From assembly GCA_963969395.1 (NCBI GenBank), contig OZ017798.1, positions 14,686,173 through 14,750,172 on the forward strand: a stretch of 64,000 bases of DNA. Direction: 5' to 3'. Of the stretch, positions 1 through 9,806 are shown piece by piece; the stretch's first letter is position 1; every line of letters starts with the position of its first letter. Source of the stretch: Pseudoscleropodium purum. Lineage: Eukaryota > Streptophyta > Bryopsida > Hypnales > Brachytheciaceae. The notes under the pieces were generated by a model. It did no database searches. It was given only the letters and a program-made list of their open reading frames with translations, and was not told the DNA's origin. Position numbers and translations under genes: made by a program.

Positions 1-793
1 AAAAGAGCAAAAAATTGGCTTTCTTTTAGATTTGACTACAGGATCTTGTACTACACTAGTATAAAAATGTGGAGTATGATGTTTCAAAAACTTTCACCAC
101 GTGGATATAAAGATATTTACATTTAAAGGACAAGAAAACATGTATTTCCTAACCTTGCTTGGCAAGCTTTTTTGGCTTAGTTTGAATCTTCTTAACTTAA
201 ATAAATTTGTAGGACGCATTTTGATTTTATATTTTGGGATGTTGAACAACTGTGTTGAAAATGTAGACCATAGAAATTCAACAACAAAGTACTAAATTTT
301 CACTCATTCAATTAATACTAAGCAGATGTAGATTCAAGGTTGAAATAAAAACTAAATTCTTAATAGTTCTAAGATGAAATTAAAATACAATAATTCCAAT
401 GGTCAAATTGTTGTAGCAAATATACCCAACCTATTTAACAATGTTTTTGGAAGAGGGTGTCAAAATTGCATTCGAATGTGAGTTCTATTAGTTGTTTTTT
501 CCTGAAAATGCTCAAATTGTCACAAAAACAAGATTGTCCATAACTTTCTCATTACTTCTCCAAATGGATGAACCAAAGCTTCAAATATAAAGTTAACACA
601 AATGTGACATACAAGAAAAAAATATCAAAGAATTTGTTTCAATTTTATTGGGAATTTTTTGGACTGCCCGGTCTCCTCTAAGATTCAGATAGCATAATGA
701 ATGCTTTCAGACACTGATTGAAATAAAAATGAAATTTCCCTAAAGCTAATGGATTTCTCTATGTTATAGGAGTTTTTGAAAGTTTCACTAAAT
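1..793. repeat. Dispersed repeat family B, partial copy
   Basis: This AT-rich non-coding stretch matches later parts of the window by eye. The first 130 bases resemble about 52940-53130 and 53330-53430. The part from about 360 to 790 resembles 51720-52150, 53650-54120 and 54290-54780, sharing phrases such as 'taactttctcatta' and 'gtccaaat'. I saw no coding capacity. It is probably a non-autonomous or long-decayed transposon family. Its end near 793 is a candidate left limit for the composite element that follows. Confidence 0.6.
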
Positions 794-1814
794 TTCTTGA
801 GCTCATAGATATAGTACTAAACCACCCTTCTCTTGGGGGAACTATTGACGACCCCGTCCTCTATGTTTCCCTTCAAGTAGTCTATGGCCGCGGACGCTGC
901 ATCGGAGGCGGAGCACAACAAGTACAGTTTGGAAAAAGGTGCAGTGTCACAACTACCATCCATGGACTCGCTATAAGTTGAAAAAGACTTTTCTGATCTG
1001 GAAAGGAGGCTTCGCGTGAGCCTCCCATTTGTAGGAAGGCTTGCATCAAACGGGAGTCCAACCTGAAGCAAGTATAGAATATTTAAATGCTTCAGACATG
1101 ATCCTCCAACAAGCAACAACAATCGCTAATAGCACTGACCTAATTGGACACATAAGAAGACGACCAAGAACACATCTTGTTGTCGCTTCAATTGCAACCC
1201 TTGTATTTGTTGCTCTGAGTCAGAATCCTCATTAGCTTTGTCATCCCCACTCTCATCTATTTCTTGCGGGTCACTCTCACTCTCGTCTTCAGAATCTCTC
1301 TCTCTGTCGTGCCTCTGTTGTCGCTGCGCTTCAAATTCAGGATCTGCTTCGATGTCTCCATCATCCTCACGAGACTCAACAGGAGCATTGATGAGAGACG
1401 TTTGTGTTGCATTTGCCTCTGCCACGTCCCTTTCGAGTGTACCAAACGCCTGCTCGTCTAGATCAGACCCTTCTTCACCAACCTTTTCTTCTTCTTCGGA
1501 TTCATCTTCTGTCTCAGAGGGAACGGATTCGAGTACTCTTGAAATAAGACAGGGTGGATTTGTATACGACGCCGAGTAGGGAGAGTTTGAAAATAAGAAA
1601 TCATTAAGATCCATCTGATCAGCAACACTTGATATATTCCTGAACAAGTCGACGTCTTCTTTCTCGACCATCCCATAAAAATACGCTCCAAACATCTAAC
1701 CTACAAGCAGAAGGATGTAGCTCAATGAGAATGACAACAAACACTTTGGACAATGGACCATTGTCAAATCGATGATAACAGTATACAACAATAGCAATGT
1801 ACAAAAGAAAGAAG

Positions 1815-1834
1815 TTATCATTGAGTCAAGGATA
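1815..1834. repeat. Single copy of the palindromic motif in an intron
   Basis: A GTTATCATTGA half-site is followed by a central G and a diverged second half (TCAAGGATAAC). It lies in the intron between the motif-I exon (ending near 1861) and the acidic exon (from 1695) of the methyltransferase-like gene. It is the same motif that makes up the 86-bp array of the arms. Confidence 0.75.
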
Positions 1835-3195
1835 ACTATTAGTAGAATGTACATACCTTTGAGGCCATCATGAGCTTCATGCCTGAAAAAATTCCAAGAA
1901 CATTTTTTGGGGGGTCGGCAAAGCTCTGCAAGATCTCCAAATAAAACTCCATTCGGAGTTCGCCAATATGTACTCTGTACTTTGCCTCCGTGTTTTTAGC
2001 AGGTTCCTTGTAGTACACACAATTAGAGGGCGTATCATACTTGATTCGCATCAATGGACGTACGGAGGCAACAAAATCGTTGTCTTTCTTGAAAAGGAAG
2101 AGAAGTGGTACATCTGGAGCAGTCGTTTTACTACCTACGTTGTTCAGTTGCTCGCCCTTTGAAGGGACATAAGTAGAGTGGACAACATCGTAGTGTTTTA
2201 GACTTGTAGCTGCAAACTTTGTTGCGGCTTCAATGTCATCCGAGTCATTTAAGATGAAGAGCCACACGTTTGGCTCTGTAATGGCAGGCTCCAATTTCTC
2301 TTTCAAAAAGATCAAAAACAAGTCAATAGCAGCTTTAGTCTCTGTGGGTGTGATCTTAACGACAGTCCTAGCATCAAAGACTGCCAAGTTGAGCTGCTTA
2401 GGGGAATACAAGTAGTTGCTGTGCGTTACTAGTGTCTTTCCAACACTGTCAACTCCCCGCATTTGCACTCCTCCGATATTCATCGGAAGCTCAGACTTTA
2501 GTTGCACAAACCTCTTGAACATGTGGAGCACTTCTGGGAATTCTGTCTTCAAATCTGTCACTCGCTTCAGGCGTGCTTCATTCCTCAACCGCTTCCTAAA
2601 ATACTCAGATTTTGGATGCGAGAGTAAGAAATCCCATGTTGCCGATGAGAACCTGCTTTTCACCTTCCACGTTGCTCACATCTTATTTTTCACATCACCT
2701 ACACTATCCAAAAATTTGAAACTTGGCTTCAACTCCATCAAATCCTGTATGATTACCTTCTTACGTTTTCTGTGCTCCATTCAATCGGATGCAATGTGAT
2801 TGTCGGTTATTGGGATCCTTGTCTTGGAAACAGACACCTTCGGATACACCACACCGCGATTTGTTCTGCTAATGAGGTGCTTTGCGAATTCCTCGAAGTC
2901 AGTATCAGTGAAGTGCCCAAAATGTCTGAAGAACTCTCACTTCAAATTTTGATTGTTCACCTTGAATCCTTTCTCTACTCTGAACGGTTCGTCGGTGAGG
3001 GGATTAATCAATTTGCCTTCAACGTGCATGGTTAGGAATCGTTCCCAATGCACCCATTTCTTCTCCGGCAATGTTATGATTTGGAGTTCATTCTTTAGGT
3101 CCAAAGTGGAGTTAATCTTGGAGCCATCTTTGTCAGGATTTATGTTTTGGAACCTTTGAATAACAGCTAACGAGAAACTCTGTAGTTCAAAATTA

Positions 3196-3422
3196 AATGT
3201 CTTTAGAGTAGAGCACATAGTTCATTTCTTGTACATCAACTTATCGTTGACTCAAGGATAAGTCTTGAATGCTAAGGAGAATGAAAAAATGTATGACTTC
3301 TAGACTATTGTAGTGCTCAAAAGAATGTATAGGTCAAAGCTAAATGTCTTGAGAGTAGAGCATGTCATTCATAGCATATACCACAATTTATCATTGACTC
3401 AAGGATAAGTCTCAAATGGAAA
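3196..3422. repeat. Tandem duplication carrying two palindromic motifs
   Basis: Two similar blocks (about 3196-3276 and 3342-3422) each start with 'aaatgtctt', then 'agagtagagca', and each contains TTATC(A/G)TTGACTCAAGGATAA. They lie at the start of exon 2 and in the intron between exons 1 and 2 of the methyltransferase-like gene. They link this gene to the motif arrays of the inverted repeat. Confidence 0.7.
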
Positions 3423-3816
3423 GAAATTGTAGCCATGACAAACTTCAAAACATTCATTATGGCTCAGATTTTTAGCAAAGGAATTTGTTCTTCACTACAT
3501 AAGTTTGAAGGAATTGAACCTTACCTTGTAGTTATTCTCGTTGTAGACCGAGCTGTTGCCTCTGACCTTTGGCTCTAAACTATCGATCGCTAGGCATTTC
3601 AAAATGCTCCAAATGTTCCGACACGCAATTAACTGGTTGCCCCAAGTTGGTTGGGCATGATGTAGGTGGTTGATGAGATTGTAGAACTTTGAGATGTTTC
3701 GAAGTTTATTTGGGTCTTGAGTCCAAACAATTAAGGCATCCCAATTTTGGAGGTCAACTTTCCGGTCTTCATCGCATGCTTCATTCTGAAGTTGTTTTGA
3801 AGCTGTAATGCTATGC

Positions 3817-4138
3817 CAGGGTTGACGAATTTGAACGTCCGCCCCAAAATAGCGTCCGTTTTCCGGACGTCCGAACGCACGGACGCTAGCGGATGCAGCG
3901 TCCCGACCGCCGTCGGAAAGTGGACGGGCGGGGCGGGGCAGACAGACGGAGCGGACGTCCAGATCGTGCGGACCAGATCAGTCCGCGCGTCGATCGGACG
4001 GCCGTAATCGGGCGGACGGGCGAACAGGCGGACGGGGGACTGGCGGATGTTGCGTCCGCTAGGACGCGAATGTCAGCGGACGCTGCAGACACAGCGTCTG
4101 CGTCCTGACGTCCGCATCCGGATGTCTTGACAACCCTG
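3817..4138. mobile_element. GC-rich hAT-type MITE
   Basis: This 322-bp insertion has terminal inverted repeats CAGGGTTG/CAACCCTG and a perfect 8-bp target duplication TGCTATGC (3809-3816 and 4139-4146), both hallmarks of the hAT superfamily. It is too short to code for a transposase. It is very rich in CpG and in GTCCG/CGGAC motifs, unlike the AT-rich surroundings. It interrupts the ParB-like exon directly after the GQHS codons. Taking out the element and one target copy keeps the reading frame open through to the donor at 3524. Confidence 0.93.
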
Positions 4139-4919
4139 TGCTATGCTGACCGTTGATAATCATAAATCGCATATTTTTAATGTCCTCCCATTTCTTTGGC
4201 TTTTCCTTCAAAAGCATTTTCCAATCATCAACTGGAGTGAGACACACTTTTTGGCATTGACCTATTTCCACCATTTGAATAAGAACTCGCTTCATGTCAT
4301 TCACCATATTCTGTTGCAATGTGCGAATGACGTATTCGTCGCTCGCTATAATACACTGTTCGATGTCGACTGTCACTGTAACCATGTCAAAGAGGAAGTA
4401 GTCCCTATGCTCCTTCCAAAAGTCTTTTTGGATTTTGCCAATTTCCTCAAAGTCTGGAATTGGACCTTTGAAGGCTGCTAACCCAACAGAGTTTGTAGTC
4501 AAATTCGAGCCTGAACTAGCTGCACCTTCTGTACCAACCATAAAACTCTTCCTTCTCTTTCGACTAGTTTATGCTCCTACTCGTGCACCCCTCTTCTTTG
4601 GCTCAGATCTTGTGTTCCCTGGCTTTGCTCTACTTCCGGATGTTGTGGGAGCAGACGGCCGTGGTGTTGCAAATCCAGTTTTCTGCCTCAGTCCTTGTGT
4701 TGTTCTTCGACCCACTAAATGCTTCATAAACAGTCTTCTAATATGATCAACTCTATATCACATCAATATACTGAGGTTCATATTCTAAATTTCTAGAATT
4801 GTTTAGTTATCGGTGAGTTGACGATAACTTTGATGATAGAAAATAACATACAAAGTGATCATTTATATATTTCAGGCTAACAATTACAATTGATTATTGT
4901 GAAATGAACACACCCTCAG

Positions 4920-5590
4920 ATTTGAGTAAAAGTTATCATTGACTCAATGATAACTTAGTATATATATTTCACAAAAGTTGATTATTGTGAAATGAACGCA
5001 TCTTCGGATTTGAATAAAAGTTATCGTTGACTCAACGATAACTTTGCATATATTTCTTGACAATGGATTATTGTGAAATGAACGCACCTCTGGAATCTAC
5101 CAAAAGTTATCGTTGACTCAATGATAACTTTGGATATAGTTCACAACAGTTGACTATTGTAAAATGAACGCACCTTTGAATTCTACTAAAAGTTATCGTT
5201 GACTCAACGATAACTTTGCATATATTTCTTGACAATGGATTATTGTGAAATGAACGCACCTCTGGAATCTACCAAAAGTTATCGTTGACTCAATGATAAC
5301 TTTGGATATAGTTCACAACAGTTGACTATTGTAAAATGAACGCACCTTTGAATTCTACTAAAAGTTATCGTTGACTCAATGATAACTTTGCATATATTTC
5401 TTGACAATGGATTATTGTGAAATGAACGCACCTTTGGATTCTACCAAAAGTTATCGTTGACTCGATGATAACTTTGGATATAGTTCACAACAGTTGATTA
5501 TTGTGAAATGAACGCACCTTTGAATTCTACTAAAAGTTATCGTTGACTCAATGATAACTTTGTATATTTTTCACGACAGTTGATTATAAC
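4920..5590 (+). repeat. 86-bp tandem array with a palindromic core, left arm
   Basis: About eight units are present, each 86 bp long. Each unit has the half-site GTTATCGTTGA mirrored around a single central base, flanked by AAA/TTT, then a spacer containing 'attgtgaaatgaacgcacct'. The core includes TGACTCA, the known GCN4/AP-1-type bZIP site, and TTGAC, the W-box core. Units alternate between two spacer variants. Such arrays near element ends often bind transposase; that role is inferred here. Confidence 0.9.
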
Positions 5591-5639
5591 TAATACAAAG
5601 CAGTATACCTCGCAATTATAACATTCAAAAACACAATGC

Positions 5640-6580
5640 ACTTCCAGATGGACCTAACATGGGTTCTTTTCACACAAATTTTGCTTCAACAACATCTACA
5701 TGGGGCTACATGACCAAAGACTCTTTTCCGGTTGAGAAAATATGAGGAAGCGTATTTTGCAATTGGAACAATACAATGGACACCGCACTTCCTAATATGA
5801 ATTCCTTTCATACTGATTTTGTTGGAGCGACATCCACATGGGGTTGCATGATCGAAGACTACAATGTGATCTACAAAAAATACAAAGTGTACTTCGCGCT
5901 TACAACAATGCAAAATACACCACGCTTCCTCATGGACCCAACATAAAATCTGAATACTAATTTCTTAAGAGGAATATCTACAGAGGGTTGCATGACCAAA
6001 AACTACAATATTCTCCGCACAATAATTGAAAAGGAAATTTTGCAATTGCAACAACGCAAAAGACACTACGTTCTTCATACACTAAAAATGAATTCTTCCT
6101 ATATCAATTTCATAAGAGCGGCATCTACATGGAGTTGCATGACGAAGGACTAAAATTTCCTCTGTAAAAAATATGAAGCGTACTCCAATTACAACAATGC
6201 AAAATACACTGCGCTCTCATGGACTCATCATAAATTCCGTTCATACCAATTTCTTAAGAGCAACATTTACATGGAGTTGCATGACCGAAGACTACAATTT
6301 TCTCCAAACAATAATTGGAAGCATACTTTGCGATTACAACAATACAAAGACACCACCTTTCCTCATACACCCAACATGAATTCAAGACATACCAACTTCA
6401 AAATAGCAACATGTATATAGGGTTGCATGACCGAAGATTGCATTTCTCTCGGCGGAAATGAGAAAAGTAGTTGTGACACTTGTGATTACAACATTGAAAA
6501 CCTAAATGCGTCTCTTCACAGACCCAATATGAACTACTTCCACACCAATTTCTTAAGAGCAATGGCTACATGTATGCAGA
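5640..6580 (+). repeat. 143-bp tandem array, left arm
   Basis: Six diverged units are spaced about 138-147 bases apart, marked by 'catgaccgaagac'-like blocks near 5709, 5847, 5991, 6138, 6280 and 6426. Each also carries an 'aatttcttaagag'-like block and 'acaacaatgcaaaa'. Open frames here simply run through the repeat and are not taken as genes. Confidence 0.8.
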
Positions 6581-6599
6581 TGCTTCTATGTTTCAAAAC

Positions 6600-7066
6600 A
6601 AACAACAACGGCAACACATTTGGTAATGCTACAACCTATTTGAGGATAATGGCACTTACTCGAAACTCATAGCAACGTCCATGCTCGCCACTGAAACTAT
6701 CAAACTTGGGCCAGAAGATGTTGGAATACAATACGCCGCAGTCCGCAAGAGTACAAGAAAGCTCAACAAAGGAAAATGAACAAGTCAGCTACAGAAAGAC
6801 TGATTAATTTTGATGTGAAATTGGCACAGAAGATGGAGGTTCCGGAGAAGGTAGACAGAGCTTCTAGAGAGTAGGCGCGGAAATACTTGAGCAAAATGTT
6901 CTGGATTTTTGTATTTCCCTCAAATTCCTCAACATCATTCCACATCGGCGTACAACTTCTCTGACATCACTTAACGCTTTGAGCAATGTCAGCACATTCC
7001 TTGTCAGGTTTACACCATTGGAGTGCGGCGCCTTTAGTATGGAATCAACAACAGATTTGCCAACAT
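6600..7066. other. Coding-like remnants in left arm
   Basis: This segment is less AT-rich than its surroundings. On the minus strand, from about 7066 down to 6860, an open frame contains the helix-like stretch NVLTLLKALSDVREVVRRCG. On the plus strand, about 6630-6777, another frame reads DNGTYSKLIATSMLATETIK and ends in a lysine- and arginine-rich tail. A third possible stretch (about 6738-6880) has a GAGAAG/GTAGAC donor-like end. I do not recognise a family. These may be exon fragments of a decayed gene. An identical copy lies in the right arm (14569-15035). Confidence 0.3.
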
Positions 7067-7329
7067 TATAATGTTTATTAATAGTGTATATATTTATTCA
7101 CATTCTTTGGATGATATTTGATGAATTTATGAAGGGCTGACATACCATGAAACAATACTTCCCAACAGCTACACACTTAAAGTAGGGGGCTCAAAAATCA
7201 TTCATCTAAAGAAAAAGATGCATTTTTATTATTTTTGATATTTCGTTACAATATAACAAAATAACATAAATAAAAAAATAACAATATGACAAAATTAAAA
7301 AATTAAAAAAACAAGTATTACTCAAATAA

Positions 7330-7630
7330 ATACTAAAAATTAAAAAAATTTCAATTTTAAATTTTAAACTTAAAATCTTAAATTTTAACTTTAAATTTTA
7401 AATTTTAAACTTTGAATTTTAAATTTTAAACTTTAAACTTTAAATTTTAAACTTTAAACTTTAAATTTTAAACTTTAAATTTTAAATTTTAATTTTAAAC
7501 TTTAAATTTTAAATTTTAAACTTTAAATTTTAAATTTTAAACTTTAAATTTTAATTTTAAATTTTAAATTCAAAATTTTAAAATTTTAAATTTAAATTCA
7601 TATTCAAAATTTTAAAATTTATAATTAACA
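7330..7630 (+). repeat. AT microsatellite (taaattttaaac)n, left arm
   Basis: Alternating runs of 'taaatttt' and 'taaacttt' give a low-complexity block. The left arm is about 27 bases longer than its right-arm partner between the flanking matched segments, and slippage here is the most likely source. Confidence 0.8.
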
Positions 7631-8245
7631 ATATAATAAAATACCAATGTAAAAAAATAACAATATAACAATATAACAATCATGCTACTAAAATCATAAC
7701 TCCCATTGTAATATTGCAAATGCTACCATTAATACTAAGGACTACTACTTGTTATGCTACGCATTCATTGTATCACATTGGTAAAATTATGATACATTTC
7801 CATAGAATGCATGATAATGATTTCAATAAGTCTTTAAAATAATTATTTTAAATTTTTGGTAAAAGTACTTTCAATTATGCATACATAGATATCATATTTT
7901 TTCACAATGTGATATTTCAAAAATACAGTAGCAATTTGCATCACCTTTGTAATATCACTTATTACAAAGAGTGATATTATAGAAATAATATAGTTGTTGC
8001 AATTAAGGTGATATTAAAGAAGATTTGTAGGGTGATATTATAGAGGTAGCAATTCCATTGCTTCTCTTGGCTTACATTTCTATGATTTTGTGCTTTTGTG
8101 AGTTTTGAGCTTTCATGATTTCCATTTTCAATTGCTATTATCAAATGATTTTGAGAAATTTATTCAATTCAAGCAATTTTGAATTTCACAACAATTAAGC
8201 TATTTACAAAGTTTTTGATATTTATAAGTTTTTTTTTTCAATTCT

Positions 8246-8545
8246 TCAATTTGAGGTGCCATTCTTTGTAAAAAATTGAGTCAAATTTCTAATGCATTCT
8301 AATATACGTGTATCCCTCATAGTATTCACTATTGCATATATTTCATTCATCATTCCATAAATTCCTATTGTACATTTCAATATATGATTACTTGTACAGG
8401 AAATTATACAAAGATTTTTGTAAATTTTAATTAAAGATTTATTGAATTTTTTTCGCATTTCAGGTGGAAAGTGAATACGCTTAGCGAGACGTAGTCGGAA
8501 TTGAAACGGAGTGTTTTTTTCTTTGGAAAATGACGGTGCTTTCAT
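8246..8545 (-). CDS. Hypothetical 99-residue protein, left arm
   Basis: This open frame starts at a true ATG and reads outward from the spacer. The product is basic at its N-terminus (SKEKNTPFQFRLRLAKRIHF) with later Cys and Ile-rich segments. I recognise no family, signal peptide or membrane helix. An identical frame exists in the right arm (13117-13416). A frame of this length is longer than usual for such AT-rich DNA, but there is no independent proof that it is expressed. Confidence 0.3.
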   Translation of the reverse strand: MKAPSFSKEKNTPFQFRLRLAKRIHFPPEMRKKFNKSLIKIYKNLCIISCTSNHILKCTIGIYGMMNEIYAIVNTMRDTRILECIRNLTQFFTKNGTSN

Positions 8546-8999
8546 GAAAATACAAAGAGAACAAACAATTAGGCTGGCTCACTCAACAAACTAATTAAAT
8601 GAACCGGTAACTAAATTAATAAAATGAAATATGGTGTTAAGGCAGGTACCCCAAAAATCGCCACTTTTATGAATTGTGTCTAGTTATTATTGTTAGACTA
8701 GTCAAATTTTCATATTTTCCTATTGGCAAGTGAAAGGAAGTTCTAGTGTACTAAAAAACATGACACTTGGATACCATATGCATAAGTTATAGAGGGTCAA
8801 AGTTCTTTTTGGTAGATGTTCTCAAATCATTTATTCAACATATGTACATATTGATTTGGGATATGTACACAAAGGAATGGTGATGGTTTTAAGTAGGGTG
8901 CAATTTTGGGTGTACTCACCTTAGTTCTTTATATTGATGAAGTGTTTGGAATTTCCCAATCCTTAGAAGAAATCCTCTCTACAACCCACAATCACCAAC

Positions 9000-9806
9000 A
9001 TGGGTAAGTAACTCCATAATAGTTTGTCAAGGACTTGGGATTATAAATTCATTTTCAAGCTAATTATGTAATTATAAAGAGTGAATTATTATTGTTAGTA
9101 ATTTTTTGAAAAGAAATAGGCTTTAGGCCTCACCTTGCCAAATATCATATTCGTGGTCATGGATTGGTGGCAATCTTTGCACTCCAAGATGGCCTTGTTG
9201 GTTTTGAATACGTTCAAGCCGATACTTCGAGGAGAAACGTATCGATTGTTTGGATGGTTGAAAAGTGTTGGAGTGGGTTTAACTTCTCATGAACTCAATT
9301 ACCTGCCCAAATCAATTCCTATTAATAGTACCAATTTCTTCATCACTAGAGAATGCTTCCTAGCTTTTAGAAGAGCAGGGTTTAATAATAGGGTCACACT
9401 AGAAGATGAAGAGCTTCAAGGTACATTCCCTTACATGTTTCACACTAGGTGTACTGCCTTTGTTACACAATATGAAAATGAGACTATCTTTGTTCATCAG
9501 GTGAAGTTTAGTAGGAAATTACAGGATCTTTGGGGTAACTGTACACTAACATATGAAGATTTCGTAAGTCATCATTTATTTAAGTCGAGTTTGATAAGAA
9601 GTGAAACTTTCAAGAATTTGGATATATCAACGACAAAGCACTTAACAATGCTATTGAAGAAAATAATTGGCTTTGAAATGCCTATCCTTGAAAATTTCGA
9701 TTGGAGACGGGAATGGTTGTATTTTCATGCAGCTTCTACTCTTGACTACCTCAACGAAGACCTTGTGCTCCTCCAAGGTGATGGAGAAAACATTGCAGTG
9801 CGATAG
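9000..9806 (+). CDS. Unrecognised spacer gene, two exons
   Basis: Exon 1 is only ATGG (9000-9003), followed by a textbook donor GTAAGT. Acceptor ctttag ends at 9126, and exon 2 (9127-9806) continues in frame for 226 codons in total before TAG. The product starts MGLTLPNIIF and contains LKSVGVGLTSHELNYLPKS and a Trp/Tyr-rich C-terminal part (WRREWLYFHAASTLDYL). No family is recognised. An in-frame acceptor at 9119 would give a frame closing soon after. The start codon, exon 1 and nearly all of the intron are in the inverted-repeat arm; only the acceptor end and exon 2 are unique. Beyond the TAG, codons stay plausible for a further stretch with another stop near 9870, so the C-terminus may be truncated. 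Confidence 0.55.

Larger units (their letters stand above)
817..4727 (-). pseudogene. Broken ParB-like / DNA-methyltransferase-like fusion gene
   Basis: The minus-strand gene begins at ATG 4727, inside the left arm of the giant inverted repeat, and reads outward. Exon 1 (4727-3525) has a basic Ser/Pro/Arg-rich leader, then a ParB-like domain ending in a GQHS motif (place of the ParB 'G-H-R' box). Donor GTAAGG follows at 3524. Exon 2 runs from about 3201 to 1861. It contains a degenerate motif IV (AVFDART in place of DPPY) and, at its end, motif-I-like NVLGIFSGMKL. Exon 3 (from 1695) continues as FGAYFYGMVEKED, the place of motif II, then turns strongly acidic. A last exon may lie at 1066-817, but the final junction is unresolved. 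Order IV-then-I fits beta-class amino-methyltransferases. Lesions: in-frame stops at 4569-4571, 2937-2939, 2781-2783 and 2676-2678, plus a hAT MITE at 3817-4138. Catalysis is unlikely because DPPY is lost. Family assignment is from motifs only. Confidence 0.6.
4715..9122 (+). repeat. Left arm of giant inverted repeat
   Basis: This 4408-bp arm is a near-perfect reverse complement of 12540-17006. The match begins at ctaaatgcttcat (4715) and ends at aaataggct (9122). Paired coordinates sum to 21721 at the outer end, 21635 in the middle and 21662 at the inner end. So the arms differ mainly by one extra 86-bp array unit on the right and about 27 bases in the AT microsatellite on the left. Elsewhere I saw only rare single-base differences. 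In order inward it holds the 86-bp array, the 143-bp array, coding-like remnants, the AT microsatellite, a 99-codon frame, and the start codon and first intron of the spacer gene. Confidence 0.97.

Noticed and set aside
1238..1579. Serine-rich 113-codon plus-strand frame
   Set aside because: It is the opposite strand of the acidic exon of the methyltransferase-like gene.
3886..4108. Overlapping 64-71 codon frames rich in Arg and Ala
   Set aside because: They lie inside the GC-rich hAT MITE, where stop codons are rare by composition.
4920..5590. CRISPR-like array
   Set aside because: Units are 86 bp with both core and spacer repeated; spacers are not unique and the DNA is eukaryotic.
5686..6672. 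Several 60-80 codon frames in the arms
   Set aside because: They run through the 143-bp tandem units on either strand and repeat the same phrases, so they are by-products of the array.
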